Shown piece after piece: positions 9,757 to 21,569 of a stretch of DNA of 64,000 nucleotides (positions are counted from its first letter, which is position 1; the number at the start of each line of letters is the position of its first letter). This DNA comes from Bacillus velezensis (GTDB taxonomy: Bacteria; Bacillota; Bacilli; Bacillales; Bacillaceae), in contig NZ_LLZC01000018.1 in the NCBI RefSeq assembly GCF_001461825.1, forward strand, positions 248,001 to 312,000, read 5' to 3'. The position numbers were made by a program, and so were the translations under genes. The notes below the pieces were generated by a model. It was not told where the DNA came from. It made no database searches and saw only the letters and a program-made list of their open reading frames with translations.

Positions 9757-11541
9757 ATGAAACAGGAAACGGTCAACGTCAAAAAAGGCGGCAGCTTTCT
9801 GATTGAAGAGACGGGATATGATCAAATATTCACTCCGGAGGACTTTACAGACGAACATAAAATGATCGGAAAAACGACAGAAGACTACGTCGTAAACGAT
9901 GTGCTTCCTTATATTGATGAAATTGAAAATCATCAGTTCGAGCATTCGGTCAGACTGCTGAAAAAAGCCGGAGATCTCGGCCTCCTCGGAGCAGACGTGC
10001 CTGAAGAGTACGGCGGCATCGGCCTGGATAAAATCAGTTCAGCCTTCATTACGGAAAAGTTTTCACGTGCCGGCAGCTTTTCGCTGTCTTACGGCGCTCA
10101 CGTCGGGATCGGCTCATTGCCGATCGTGTTCTTCGGAACGGAAGAACAGAAAAAAACCTATTTGCCGGACTTGGCTTCAGGACAAAGAATCGCGGCATAC
10201 GCCTTAACTGAGCCCGGTTCAGGTTCAGATGCCCTCGGCGCGAAAACGACGGCTGTTTTGAATGAAGCGGGCACACACTATATTCTTAACGGAGAAAAGC
10301 AATGGATTACAAACTCCGCCTTTGCAGATGTCTTTGTCGTCTACGCTAAAGTGGACGGAGATAAGTTTTCCGCATTTATCGTAGAAAAGAACTATCCGGG
10401 CGTGTCAACGGGACCGGAAGAGAAAAAAATGGGGATTAAGGGTTCGTCGACAAGAACGCTGATTTTAGATCAGGCGGAAGTCCCGAAAGAAAACCTTCTA
10501 GGCGAAATCGGAAAAGGCCATGTCATCGCCTTTAATATCCTGAATATCGGGCGCTACAAGCTTGCCGTCGGCACAATCGGCGCTTCAAAACGGGTGATTG
10601 AGCTGTCCGCCGCTTATGCAAACCAGCGCCGGCAATTTAAAACGCCGATCTCAAGCTTCACGCTCACTCAGGAAAAGCTTGCGACGATGTCAGCGCGGCT
10701 TTACGCCATGGAGAGCTCTGTATACAGAACAGTGGGCTTATTCGAAGATAATATGAGCAGACTGACGGAAGAGGAGCAAAAAGACGGACGCGAAGTCGCG
10801 AAGTCAATCGCCGAGTACGCGATTGAATGCTCGCTCAACAAAATGTGCGGTTCTGAAACGCTTGATTACATTGCCGATGAAGGCGTTCAAATTCACGGCG
10901 GTTACGGATTTATGCAGGAATATGAAGTGGAGCGCGCTTATCGCGACTCAAGAATCAACAGAATTTTTGAAGGCACAAATGAAATCAACCGCCTGATCGT
11001 AACGAGCACGTTCCTGAAAAAAGCCGTAAAAGGTCAGCTGCCGCTCTTTGAAAAAGCAAAAGCGCTCCAAGAAGAACTCATGATGCTGATGCCTGAAGAG
11101 CCGGGCTCAGAACCTCTTGAACAGGAAAAATACATTGTCAGACAGGCGAAAAAGATCGCCCTCTTGACAGCGGGTCTCGCGGCGCAGAAATACGGCAAAG
11201 AGATCGAAGGCGAGCAGGAAATCATGGTGAACATTGCCGATATTGTCAGCGCGCTTTACGCTTTGGAATCTGCCGTCCTCAGAACGGAAAAAGCAATTGC
11301 GGCGGACGGTGCCGAAAAAGCCGCGCAGAAGCTGTTATATACGGAAATCTTTGCTCAGGAAGCCCTTCAGAACATTGAAGCGCACGCCAAAGAATCACTG
11401 ATCGCCATGGAGGAAGGAGATTCCCTCCGCATGATGCTTTCCGTGCTGCGCAAACTGACGCGCCTGACGCCGAAAAACCTCATTCAGAAAAAACGTGAAG
11501 CGGCAGCCGCCGTCTTCCGTGAAGAAAAATATACGGTCTGA
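9757..11541 (+). CDS. fadE: Acyl-CoA dehydrogenase, long form
   Basis: A 594-residue FAD acyl-CoA dehydrogenase for the first oxidation of acyl-CoA. Signature segments are [17 protein letters not shown] (substrate/FAD), [20 protein letters not shown] and [22 protein letters not shown]-terminal extension of about 180 residues follows the usual ACAD core, as in the VLCAD-like class. The ATG follows AAGGGGGAA with a seven-base spacer. It is the last gene of the FadR-controlled operon and is followed by a terminator. Confidence 0.95.
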   Translation: MKQETVNVKKGGSFLIEETGYDQIFTPEDFTDEHKMIGKTTEDYVVNDVLPYIDEIENHQFEHSVRLLKKAGDLGLLGADVPEEYGGIGLDKISSAFITEKFSRAGSFSLSYGAHVGIGSLPIVFFGTEEQKKTYLPDLASGQRIAAYALTEPGSGSDALGAKTTAVLNEAGTHYILNGEKQWITNSAFADVFVVYAKVDGDKFSAFIVEKNYPGVSTGPEEKKMGIKGSSTRTLILDQAEVPKENLLGEIGKGHVIAFNILNIGRYKLAVGTIGASKRVIELSAAYANQRRQFKTPISSFTLTQEKLATMSARLYAMESSVYRTVGLFEDNMSRLTEEEQKDGREVAKSIAEYAIECSLNKMCGSETLDYIADEGVQIHGGYGFMQEYEVERAYRDSRINRIFEGTNEINRLIVTSTFLKKAVKGQLPLFEKAKALQEELMMLMPEEPGSEPLEQEKYIVRQAKKIALLTAGLAAQKYGKEIEGEQEIMVNIADIVSALYALESAVLRTEKAIAADGAEKAAQKLLYTEIFAQEALQNIEAHAKESLIAMEEGDSLRMMLSVLRKLTRLTPKNLIQKKREAAAAVFREEKYTV

Positions 11542-11551
11542 TCACATGCTG

Positions 11552-11582
11552 AAAGCGCTCCTTCATCAGGGGCGCTTTTTCA
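11552..11582 (+). terminator. Terminator of fadNAE
   Basis: AAAGCGCTCC-TTCATCA-GGGGCGCTTTTT hairpin with one G-T pair, 12 bases after the fadE stop. Confidence 0.8.
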
Positions 11583-11654
11583 TGAAGCAACGTTATAGGT
11601 TTTTACAAGTGATTGTGTTAAAATAACGACGATCATTTACAAGGGGTGAAGAAG

Positions 11655-12011
11655 ATGTCGTTAAATTTTTACTGGTACCCTAAATGCGGAACGTGCCGTA
11701 ATGCGAAAAAATGGCTGGAAGACCGCGGTAAGGAAATAAACGAAATACATATCGCGGAGGAAACTCCGTCGAAAGAAGAAATTAAAGACCTCTATGAGAA
11801 GAGCGGTCTTGAGCTCAAAAAGTTTTTCAACACGAGCGGAATGAAATACCGCGAGCTGAACTTAAAGGAAAAACTGTACCATATGTCAGAGGACGAACAG
11901 CTTGAACTCCTGGCATCAGACGGTATGCTCCTGAAACGCCCGATTACGACAGACGGCGAAAAAGTCACTGTCGGCTTTAAAGAAGACCAATTCGAAAAAT
12001 ATTGGATGTAA
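11655..12011 (+). CDS. yusI: ArsC/Spx-family thioredoxin-fold protein
   Basis: A 118-residue arsenate-reductase-like protein with the N-terminal YPKCGTCRNA motif (Cys11 and Cys14, a CxxC as in Spx) and the conserved RPI segment near residue 95. ATG at 11655 is preferred to an in-frame GTG at 11646 because AAGGGGTG would overlap that GTG. The arginines expected of true arsenate reductases were not verified, so reductase activity is uncertain. It stands just upstream of gcvH as in B. subtilis. Confidence 0.85.
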   Translation: MSLNFYWYPKCGTCRNAKKWLEDRGKEINEIHIAEETPSKEEIKDLYEKSGLELKKFFNTSGMKYRELNLKEKLYHMSEDEQLELLASDGMLLKRPITTDGEKVTVGFKEDQFEKYWM

Positions 12012-12070
12012 TGCCAGGTTCAAAGAATTATGGTATCTTCTTATTATAAGAAAAAAATGGAGGGATTTAG

Positions 12071-12454
12071 ATGAGCACACCGAAAGAAATGCGTTATTCC
12101 AAAGAGCACGAATGGGTCAAAGTTGAGGACGGAAAAGCCCGTATCGGGATTACACATTTCGCGCAAGCCGAACTTGGCGACATCGTCTTTGTCGAGCTTC
12201 CGGAAGTCGGCGCCGAAATTAAAGCGGACGAGCCATTCGGCAGCGTGGAATCCGTCAAAACCGTATCCGAACTGTACGCACCGATTAACGGAACGGTGAC
12301 GGAAGTGAACGAAGACCTTGATGACAGTCCTGAATTCGTAAACGAGTCTCCGTATGAAAAAGCGTGGATGATCGTCGTGGAACCGGCTGATGCTGAAGAA
12401 ATCGAAAACCTCATGACTTCCGAGCAATATGACGAAATGACACAGGAAGACTGA
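12071..12454 (+). CDS. gcvH: Glycine cleavage system H protein
   Basis: A 127-residue lipoyl-carrier protein. The lipoyl-lysine lies in [15 protein letters not shown] (K63), within the barrel-sandwich fold. It shuttles the aminomethyl group between the P and T proteins, and in Bacillus it is also the entry point for protein lipoylation (octanoate is transferred from GcvH to other enzymes). That links it to lipA at 55276 in this window. The ATG follows GGAGGGATTT. Confidence 0.96.
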   Translation: MSTPKEMRYSKEHEWVKVEDGKARIGITHFAQAELGDIVFVELPEVGAEIKADEPFGSVESVKTVSELYAPINGTVTEVNEDLDDSPEFVNESPYEKAWMIVVEPADAEEIENLMTSEQYDEMTQED

Positions 12455-12508
12455 TCGGATAGCAAAGGGGCCATTTGGACATTCTATCTGTAACGGGAGG
12501 TGTCTAAA

Positions 12509-12745
12509 ATGGCTTTTGATAAACAAAAGGTCGATGTGACGGAGAACGTTACGGGCCGCTTTCAAAACGGCCGGTTTTCCTTGTTTCATGAAAATGAAGC
12601 CATCGGCGAGATGACAGGCATGGACCAGTACGAGCTCAAACAGGGCTTTTCATTTGAAAATCAAAAATTTTATAAAACAGCCGATGTCATAAACGGCAGC
12701 GATCCGAAATATGTCGATTGCGATTATGAGAATGGCTGGTGTTAA
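12509..12745 (+). CDS. yusG: YusG, small conserved protein (DUF2553-like)
   Basis: A 78-residue soluble protein, MAFDKQKVDVTENVTGRFQN at the start and an acidic DCDYENGWC end with a terminal cysteine. The ATG at 12509 is preceded by GGGAGGTG. Family assignment is from memory of B. subtilis YusG; function unknown. It sits between gcvH and yusF on the same strand. Confidence 0.75.
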   Translation: MAFDKQKVDVTENVTGRFQNGRFSLFHENEAIGEMTGMDQYELKQGFSFENQKFYKTADVINGSDPKYVDCDYENGWC

Positions 12746-12814
12746 CAGTTGGCGGTGAATTTCACTGCCTTCTTTTTCAATCTGACGCTAAAACAATCGG
12801 CAGGTGACGCGCTT

Positions 12815-13180
12815 ATGTACAACGGAGATGAAAAGGTCATTATCGTAGAAGGAAAATCTGATAAAATCAAAGTCAGGGAAGTGCTCATCGAACCCGCGGA
12901 AATCGTCTGTACTAACGGAACAATCGGCCAAACCGAACTGGAAGATTTGGCGGACCGCCTGTTTGACAGAGACGTCTATATTTTAACGGACGCAGATGAC
13001 TCCGGAGAAAAATTAAGAAAACAGCTGAAACGGGAGCTTCCCGAAGCGCGCCATATTTATATAGACAGAACATACAGGCAAGTCGAGTCATGCCCGGGCC
13101 ATCATCTCGCATCTGTGCTGATCAGAGCCGGCTTTGATGCTGACACTGTATTTTTGAAAAAGAACGACCTGAGGTGGTAA
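12815..13180 (+). CDS. yusF: Toprim-domain protein YusF
   Basis: A 121-residue protein that is essentially one Toprim domain. KVIIVEGKSDKIKVREVL holds the catalytic-type Glu and DVYILTDADDSGEKLRKQL the DxD motif. This fold occurs in RNase M5, primases and topoisomerases, so a small nuclease or nucleotidyl function is likely. ATG at 12815 after CAGGTGAC is preferred; an in-frame TTG at 12749 would give 143 residues but has a weaker site. Its stop overlaps the yusE leader. Confidence 0.78.
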   Translation: MYNGDEKVIIVEGKSDKIKVREVLIEPAEIVCTNGTIGQTELEDLADRLFDRDVYILTDADDSGEKLRKQLKRELPEARHIYIDRTYRQVESCPGHHLASVLIRAGFDADTVFLKKNDLRW

Positions 13181-13182
13181 TC

Positions 13183-13503
13183 ATGAAAGAACTCCAAGAA
13201 AATGAACTCGAATCGATTCAGGATGACGTTTATCTCCTGTATTTGTACACCCCGTTTTGCGGCACATGCCAGCTGGCGTCCAAAATGCTTACTGTCGTTG
13301 AAGAAATGCTGCCCGGCGCTGCCTTCTATAAAAACAACGTGAATTATTCCCCCGCATTCGCCAAAGCCTATCAGATTGAAAGCGTTCCGTGCTTTTTGCT
13401 GTTTAAAGGCGGAGAGCTTGTTGAGAAAGGATACGCCTTCCGCTCCGTTTCCTATTTATATGAGCTGATTAAACAAAAAACATCGCAAACGTTCCCGATG
13501 TGA
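13183..13503 (+). CDS. yusE: Thioredoxin-like protein YusE
   Basis: A 106-residue thioredoxin-fold protein with the redox centre TPFCGTCQLASK (CGTC) near residue 25 and the cis-proline segment ESVPCFLLFKGGE. It lacks a signal peptide, so it is cytoplasmic. ATG at 13183 follows GAGGTGG; an in-frame GTG nine bases upstream lies inside that site. It is three bases after yusF. The partner protein is unknown. Confidence 0.85.
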   Translation: MKELQENELESIQDDVYLLYLYTPFCGTCQLASKMLTVVEEMLPGAAFYKNNVNYSPAFAKAYQIESVPCFLLFKGGELVEKGYAFRSVSYLYELIKQKTSQTFPM

Positions 13504-13599
13504 CAATATTTACAGGAAAATGTCGTGCGGTTTATAAAGGGTTCTGTCCGTTAAAAAGAGAAAGTGTATGTATGGCCATTAAAACGGGAGGTTATACGA

Positions 13600-13950
13600 G
13601 TGGAGAAAATAGAAGTTTCAGAGAATGACGGACAGCATCTGTTTTTGAAACCGCTATTAAACGCCTCAACTCTGCTGATTACATTCCAAGGAGAAACAGA
13701 AGCCTTAACGGTCTCAATTAACGGACAGGGAGAAATGAGAAAAACGTCGGTTTCAAAGGAAAAATCTAATTTGACCTTCTACGGAAACCAGACAGAAATC
13801 ATCCATCTCCTTCATGGTGATGTCTCTTTGCAAAAGCTTATCCAAAGCGGAAAACTCAAAGTGAAAGGATCATTCAGAGCTCTGCTGAAGCTGGAGGCCA
13901 TCCTCTGGCTGACAAACGGATTTTTTCAGGCGATCAGTAAACGGCCTTAA
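13600..13950 (+). CDS. yusD: SCP2 sterol-binding-domain protein YusD
   Basis: A 116-residue protein with a GTG start behind GGGAGG. The SCP2-like fold is inferred from size and the NLTFYGNQTEIIHLLHGDVS region, where a short domain alternates beta strands with a hydrophobic C-terminal helix; it matches the yusD position. The ligand is probably a lipid or acyl chain, but this is unproven. It is the last gene before the metNPQ S-box. Confidence 0.65.
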   Translation: MEKIEVSENDGQHLFLKPLLNASTLLITFQGETEALTVSINGQGEMRKTSVSKEKSNLTFYGNQTEIIHLLHGDVSLQKLIQSGKLKVKGSFRALLKLEAILWLTNGFFQAISKRP

Positions 13951-13994
13951 ACTGCCAATCTACTATGTGACAATAGCTTCCAATATTTATTTTA

Positions 13995-14024
13995 TTGACT
14001 TTTTATCATTCGCCGTGCTATTCT
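13995..14024 (+). promoter_or_regulatory. SigA-type promoter of the met S-box transcript
   Basis: TTGACT and TATTCT with an 18-base spacer, about 35 bases upstream of the riboswitch start. Confidence 0.7.
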
Positions 14025-14060
14025 ACAGTAAGAATTTCCGGACGAAAATACGATATGTTT

Positions 14061-14224
14061 TCTCTTATCAAGAGAGGTGGAGGGAAGTGCCCTATGAAGC
14101 CCGGCAACCATCAACGATGTTGAAATGGTGCCAATTCACTCGAAGCGGTCTGCTTTGAAAGATGAGAGAAAGGCCTTTTTCAATAAGCCTTTCTGCTCAT
14201 TTTTGCAGAAAGGCTTTTCTTTTG
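14061..14224 (+). ncRNA. SAM-I (S-box) riboswitch with terminator
   Basis: The leader shows the S-box landmarks in order: CTCTTATCAAGAGAGGTGGAG (P1/P2), GGGAAGTGCCCTATGAAGCC, then CCCGGCAACC, a P3-like ACCATCAACGATGTTGAAATGGT segment, and closing GATGAGAGA. It is followed by the terminator AAGCCTTTCTGC-N7-GCAGAAAGGCTT with a T run. When S-adenosylmethionine binds, the terminator forms and metNPQ is switched off. Confidence 0.97.
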
Positions 14225-14273
14225 CGGAGAAACCCGGAAGATTTCTTAGAATAGTGTAAGGCGGGTGATTGCT

Positions 14274-15299
14274 TTGATCCATCTTCAAAATGTTTCAAAA
14301 ATTTACAAAGCGAAGCATGGGGATGTCAATGCTGTCCAAGATGTCACTCTTGATATCAAAAAGGGCGAAATATTTGGAATTATAGGATATAGCGGAGCTG
14401 GTAAAAGTTCCTTAATCCGTCTCCTGAACGGCCTTGAAAAGCCGACGTCGGGAACCGTGGAAGTCGCGGGGACGGAATTAAATAAAGTAAGCAGCCGCGG
14501 GCTGAGAAAAGCGCGCCAGGAAATCAGCATGATCTTCCAGCATTTTAACCTTCTGTGGTCACGCACCGTCCGGGAGAACATTATGTTCCCGCTGGAAATC
14601 GCCGGCGTGAAAAAAAGCGAACGGGTCCGCCGCGCTGATGAATTGATTAAACTGGTCGGATTAGAGGGGAAAGAAAAATCTTATCCGTCGCAGCTGAGCG
14701 GCGGTCAAAAGCAGCGTGTCGGCATCGCCCGGGCGCTCGCCAATAATCCGAAAGTCCTTCTGTGCGATGAAGCGACATCAGCGCTCGATCCGCAGACGAC
14801 CGATTCAATTTTGGATCTTTTATCCGATATAAATGACAGACTCGGTCTGACGATCGTGCTCATTACCCATGAAATGCACGTCATCCGAAAAATCTGCAAC
14901 AGAGTCGCCGTCATGGAAAACGGGAAAGTCGTTGAAGAAGGCGAAGTACTCCAAGTTTTCAGAAACCCGCGCGAACCGATGACTAAGCGTTTCGTTCAGC
15001 AGGTGACAGAACCGGAGGAGACGAAAGAAACCATCCAGCATTTTCTGCAGGAAACAGCGACAGGAAAAACGATTCAGCTTTCATTTGTCGGGCAGGCCGC
15101 CGAGCAGCCCCTCATTACGGAAATGATCCGAAACTTTGATGTGGACGTCAATATTCTGCAGGGGAAAATTTCACAGACGAAGGACGGAGCCTACGGTTCT
15201 TTATTCATTCATATTGACGGTCAGGAAAAAGAAGTAGAAAACGTGATCCGGTTCATCAAAGACAAACAGGTAGAAGCAGAGGTGATCACAAATGTTTGA
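14274..15299 (+). CDS. metN: Methionine ABC importer, ATPase
   Basis: A 341-residue ABC ATPase with Walker A GYSGAGKSS, signature LSGGQKQR, Walker B VLLCDEATSALD and the C-terminal NIL regulatory domain typical of MetN. It drives uptake of D- and L-methionine with MetP and MetQ. Start is TTG at 14274, which gives the length of the B. subtilis protein; an in-frame GTG three codons earlier falls inside the ribosome site. Controlled by the S-box upstream. Confidence 0.95.
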   Translation: MIHLQNVSKIYKAKHGDVNAVQDVTLDIKKGEIFGIIGYSGAGKSSLIRLLNGLEKPTSGTVEVAGTELNKVSSRGLRKARQEISMIFQHFNLLWSRTVRENIMFPLEIAGVKKSERVRRADELIKLVGLEGKEKSYPSQLSGGQKQRVGIARALANNPKVLLCDEATSALDPQTTDSILDLLSDINDRLGLTIVLITHEMHVIRKICNRVAVMENGKVVEEGEVLQVFRNPREPMTKRFVQQVTEPEETKETIQHFLQETATGKTIQLSFVGQAAEQPLITEMIRNFDVDVNILQGKISQTKDGAYGSLFIHIDGQEKEVENVIRFIKDKQVEAEVITNV

Positions 15300-15960
15300 A
15301 AAATGGTTCCCGAACGTTGATATAACCGAGCTGTGGACGGCCACATACGAGACCCTTTATATGACGGTCATCGCATTAGTTTTTTCATTTGTCATCGGAG
15401 CGATTCTCGGTCTTCTGCTCTTTTTAACGGGCAAGGGAAGCTTATGGGAAAATAAAATCATTAACACCGTGATTGCGGCGGTCGTTAATATTTTCAGGTC
15501 TATTCCGTTTCTTATTTTAATTATTCTGCTTCTAGGCTTTACTAAGATTTTGGTCGGATCGATTTTAGGACCGAACGCCGCATTGCCGGCGCTGATTATC
15601 GGCTCCGCGCCGTTTTACGCCCGTCTTGCGGAAATTGCGCTGCGGGAAGTCGATAAAGGAGTCATTGAAGCTGCCAGATCAATGGGAGCAAAGACATCGA
15701 CGATTATCTTCAAAGTGCTGATTCCTGAATCAATGCCTGCGTTAATTTCAGGCATCACCGTTACGGCCATCGCCCTGATCGGATCTACCGCCATTGCCGG
15801 CGCCATCGGTTCAGGCGGACTCGGAAACCTTGCATATGTAGAAGGCTACCAGTCCAATAATACGGATGTAACGTTTGTAGCGACAGTATTTATACTCATC
15901 ATCGTCTTTATCATTCAGATTATCGGTGATGTAATTACAAATATAATAGACAAAAGATAA
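15292..15960 (+). CDS. metP: Methionine ABC importer, permease
   Basis: A 222-residue permease of the MetI class with five or six membrane segments and the EAA loop EVDKGVIEAARSMGAKTSTI that docks on the ATPase. It overlaps metN by eight bases, so translation is probably coupled. Confidence 0.94.
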   Translation: MFEKWFPNVDITELWTATYETLYMTVIALVFSFVIGAILGLLLFLTGKGSLWENKIINTVIAAVVNIFRSIPFLILIILLLGFTKILVGSILGPNAALPALIIGSAPFYARLAEIALREVDKGVIEAARSMGAKTSTIIFKVLIPESMPALISGITVTAIALIGSTAIAGAIGSGGLGNLAYVEGYQSNNTDVTFVATVFILIIVFIIQIIGDVITNIIDKR

Positions 15961-15973
15961 GGGAGGATTTACA

Positions 15974-16789
15974 TTGAAAAAGATTGTATTAAGTGCGCTG
16001 CTGCTTGTGTTCGCGGGAGTTTTGGCCGCCTGCGGGTCAAACGGCTCAAATAAAAAGGAAATCGTCGTCGCCGCGACAAAAACACCGCATGCTGAAATCT
16101 TAAAAGAAGCGGAACCGCTCTTGAAGGAAAAAGGCTACACATTAAAAGTAAAAGTGCTGAACGATTACAAAATGTACAACAAAGCGTTAGCTGATAATGA
16201 AGTGGATGCGAACTTCTTCCAGCACGTTCCTTACCTTGAACAGGAAATGAAAGAAAATAAAGATTACAAACTCGTGAATGCCGGAGCCGTTCACCTTGAG
16301 CCATTCGGAATTTACACGAAAAAATACAAATCACTGAAAGACCTGCCTAAAGGCGCGACCATCATCATGACGAACAATGTCGCTGAACAAGGCCGTATGC
16401 TGGCGATGCTTGAAAAAGCCGGACTGATCACACTTGATCCGAAGGTAAAAACGATTGAAGCCACTACGAAAAACATTACGAAAAACCCGAAAAACCTGAC
16501 ATTCAAAAAAATCGCCCCTGAATTAACGGCGAAAGCATATAATGAAGAAGAAGGCGATGCAGTCTTCATTAACGTCAACTATGCGATTCAAAACAAACTG
16601 AATCCGTTAAAAGATGCGATTGAAGTGGAATCAACGAAAAACAACCCGTACGCAAACATCATCGCCGTACGCAAAGGTGACGAAAAATCAGAGAAAATCA
16701 AAGCGCTTATGGAAGTGCTTCACTCTAAGAAAATCAAAGACTTTATTGAGAAAAAATACGACGGAGCCGTGCTTCCCGTATCTGAATAA
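15974..16789 (+). CDS. metQ: Methionine-binding lipoprotein
   Basis: A 271-residue NlpA/MetQ-family receptor. The signal ends in the lipobox LAAC with Cys near residue 19, which anchors the protein on the outer membrane face. TTG start at 15974 follows GGGAGG. Its region NAGAVHLEPFGIYTKKYKSL is typical of the family. Last gene of metNPQ, followed by a strong terminator. Confidence 0.95.
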   Translation: MKKIVLSALLLVFAGVLAACGSNGSNKKEIVVAATKTPHAEILKEAEPLLKEKGYTLKVKVLNDYKMYNKALADNEVDANFFQHVPYLEQEMKENKDYKLVNAGAVHLEPFGIYTKKYKSLKDLPKGATIIMTNNVAEQGRMLAMLEKAGLITLDPKVKTIEATTKNITKNPKNLTFKKIAPELTAKAYNEEEGDAVFINVNYAIQNKLNPLKDAIEVESTKNNPYANIIAVRKGDEKSEKIKALMEVLHSKKIKDFIEKKYDGAVLPVSE

Positions 16790-16795
16790 AGCGAA

Positions 16796-16827
16796 AACCC
16801 CGGATGAATCATCCGGGGTTTTTTTCG
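16796..16827 (+). terminator. Terminator of metNPQ
   Basis: AACCCCGGAT-GAATC-ATCCGGGGTT followed by six T. Confidence 0.92.
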
Positions 16828-16887
16828 GGTATTAATCGGAGAACTGTCCATAATAAAAAGGAAGGTTAACGATTGGAGGGAATGGCA

Positions 16888-17259
16888 GTGGCCCAATACC
16901 AGGATAACGGGAAAAGCGTGCATGACGCATTGAAACAATATAAAGAAGGTTTAGGCATATTCGAGCAAAAAATGCCGATGATGGGGCGGAAGTTTAATGA
17001 ATTTACTGAACAGTGTTTCTCTGCGGATTCATTAACTGAAAAAGAGAAACAATTAATCGCTCTGGGCATCAGCATCAGCGCTCAAGATGAATTTTGCATG
17101 ATTTATCATACGAAGGGCTGCCTTGACCAAGGGGCGACAGAAGAAAACATCCTTGAGGTCATCGGCGTCGCGGCGGCATTCGGGGGCGGCGCGGCTCTCA
17201 GTCAGGGAGTGACCCTCGTGCAGCAGTGCATTCAGGAATTCGGACATACGACGCATTAG
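16888..17259 (+). CDS. yurZ: Carboxymuconolactone decarboxylase / AhpD-like protein
   Basis: A 123-residue all-helical CMD-family protein. Members with peroxidase-type activity carry E-x-C-x-x-C-x-x-H; here the site reads [12 protein letters not shown], so the second position of the CxxC is Tyr and only one redox Cys remains in place. The GTG at 16888 has the best spacing from GGAGGG; ATG at 16882 is too close to that site but cannot be excluded. Position matches yurZ. Probable cytoplasmic role unknown. Confidence 0.75.
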   Translation: MAQYQDNGKSVHDALKQYKEGLGIFEQKMPMMGRKFNEFTEQCFSADSLTEKEKQLIALGISISAQDEFCMIYHTKGCLDQGATEENILEVIGVAAAFGGGAALSQGVTLVQQCIQEFGHTTH

Positions 17260-17345
17260 AAAGAGCAATCGTGTGAATACCGTTTTTCAGATAAAGCGAG
17301 CGCCGGTTTTCGGCACATTCGAAAGGATTCAGGGGCACACTCTCT

Positions 17346-17375
17346 TTGGCCGGAGCAGGGGATCATTGTTACAAT
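17346..17375 (+). promoter_or_regulatory. Probable SigA promoter of the small gene at 17452
   Basis: TTGGCC and TACAAT with an 18-base spacer. The -10 is a five-of-six match and the -35 is weak. Confidence 0.45.
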
Positions 17376-17451
17376 AGAAACAAATATATGAAGGGATTGA
17401 TTCATTATCTGCACCAGCCACGAGAGACTGGACCTTGACTATACGCCTGAA

Positions 17452-17604
17452 ATGGAAAAAGCGATGCAGAAGTCACACGGCATCGGCTACGAGGAATACG
17501 GACGGCGTCTTTCAAAAAGGATGGAAGTCGAACGGCAGAGGGAGCTTGAATATCAAAAAAGCAAGTTCCTCGCAGCGCAGCTTAATGAGAAAATCGGTCA
17601 GTAA
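17452..17604 (+). CDS. Small charged helical protein, start uncertain
   Basis: A short reading frame rich in Glu, Lys, Arg and Gln (YEEYGRRLSKRMEVERQREL), predicted to be one long helix, with its own promoter-like sequence and a terminator. From the first ATG it has 50 residues. The frame stays open further upstream (through ERLDLDYTPE) to an in-frame stop just before 17404, with no ATG, GTG or TTG. The only ribosome site (AAGGGA, 17391) is seven bases from an ATT codon at 17404, so a 66-residue product with a rare ATT start, or a CTG start at 17428, is possible. Confidence 0.55.
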   Translation: MEKAMQKSHGIGYEEYGRRLSKRMEVERQRELEYQKSKFLAAQLNEKIGQ

Positions 17605-17631
17605 AAAAGGGTGGATTTCCGCCCTTTTTCT
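17604..17631 (+). terminator. Terminator before suf
   Basis: AAAAAGGGTGG-ATTT-CCGCCCTTTTT, directly after the stop of the small gene. Confidence 0.8.
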
Positions 17632-17700
17632 GTTTCAAACAGCTTTAATTACGCCTTGATCTTTGATAAACTTTAGGAATGTTCCGGGTAATATAAAAAG

Positions 17701-17729
17701 TTGTATTTACTTTTCATTTGTTATAAAAT
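17701..17729 (+). promoter_or_regulatory. Probable SigA promoter of sufCDSUB
   Basis: TTGTAT and TAAAAT with a 17-base spacer, 52 bases upstream of the sufC start. Confidence 0.5.
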
Positions 17730-17734
17730 TAGAA

Positions 17735-17763
17735 TGAGAATAAATTGAGAATAATGATTATAT
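17735..17763 (+). promoter_or_regulatory. Tandem TGAGAATAA repeats and a Per/Fur-like box in the suf leader
   Basis: TGAGAATAA occurs at 17735 and 17746, 11 bases (one helical turn) apart. The second copy runs into GAATAATGATTATAT, which matches the PerR consensus TTATAATNATTATAA at 12 of 15 positions counting the N. The element lies between the -10 and the sufC ribosome site, a position suited to repression. Binding is inferred only. Confidence 0.35.
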
Positions 17764-17780
17764 ATTTTGGAGGTATAGAT

Positions 17781-18566
17781 ATGGCTGCTTCAACATTAAC
17801 GATCAAGGATCTTCACGTTGAAATCGAAGGAAAAGAGATCTTAAAAGGTGTAAACCTTGAAATAAAAGGCGGCGAATTCCACGCTGTCATGGGGCCGAAC
17901 GGTACCGGTAAATCCACGCTCTCAGCAGCGATTATGGGACACCCGAAATACGAAGTTACAAAAGGCAGCATCACGCTTGACGGCAAGGATGTACTGGAAA
18001 TGGAAGTGGACGAGCGCGCTCAGGCGGGTCTTTTCCTTGCGATGCAGTACCCAAGCGAAATCAGCGGTGTGACAAATGCCGATTTCCTTCGCTCTGCGAT
18101 TAACGCCCGCCGTGAAGAAGGCGATGAAATTTCTCTTATGAAATTCATCCGCAAAATGGACGAAAACATGGAGTTCCTTGAAATGGACCCTGAAATGGCG
18201 CAGCGTTACCTGAACGAAGGTTTCTCAGGCGGGGAGAAAAAACGCAACGAAATCCTTCAGCTTATGATGATCGAGCCGAAAATCGCCATTCTTGACGAGA
18301 TCGATTCAGGTCTTGATATCGATGCGCTTAAAGTCGTTTCTAAAGGAATTAACAGAATGCGCAGCGAAAACTTCGGCTGCTTAATGATCACTCACTACCA
18401 GCGCCTTCTGAACTACATCACGCCTGATGTCGTTCACGTTATGATGCAGGGACGCGTAGTGAAATCCGGCGGCGCGGAGCTTGCACAGCGCCTTGAAGCG
18501 GAAGGTTATGACTGGATTAAACAAGAACTAGGCATTGAAGACGAAACTGTAGGCCAAGAAGCGTAA
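17781..18566 (+). CDS. sufC: Fe-S assembly ATPase SufC
   Basis: A 261-residue ABC-type ATPase of the SufBCD scaffold complex, in the cytoplasm. Walker A is GPNGTGKST, the signature FSGGEKKRNEI and Walker B AILDEIDSGLD. The ATG at 17781 follows TTTGGAGG. First gene of sufC-D-S-U-B, the essential Fe-S cluster machinery of Bacillus. Confidence 0.96.
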   Translation: MAASTLTIKDLHVEIEGKEILKGVNLEIKGGEFHAVMGPNGTGKSTLSAAIMGHPKYEVTKGSITLDGKDVLEMEVDERAQAGLFLAMQYPSEISGVTNADFLRSAINARREEGDEISLMKFIRKMDENMEFLEMDPEMAQRYLNEGFSGGEKKRNEILQLMMIEPKIAILDEIDSGLDIDALKVVSKGINRMRSENFGCLMITHYQRLLNYITPDVVHVMMQGRVVKSGGAELAQRLEAEGYDWIKQELGIEDETVGQEA

Positions 18567-18583
18567 GCGTTAGGGGGATAATC

Positions 18584-21550
<2,967 letters not shown>

Positions 21551-21569
21551 AAGATTGGAGTGAAAATGG

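Noticed and set aside
12749-12814. N-terminal extension of yusF from a TTG
   Set aside because: The extra residues are hydrophobic and unlike a Toprim start, and the only decent ribosome site precedes the ATG at 12815. Not fully excluded.
17435-17659. Alternative 74-residue frame over the small gene before suf
   Set aside because: It runs through the terminator hairpin at 17604-17631 and reads Arg/Ser-rich nonsense. The frame ending at 17604 stops just at the terminator.
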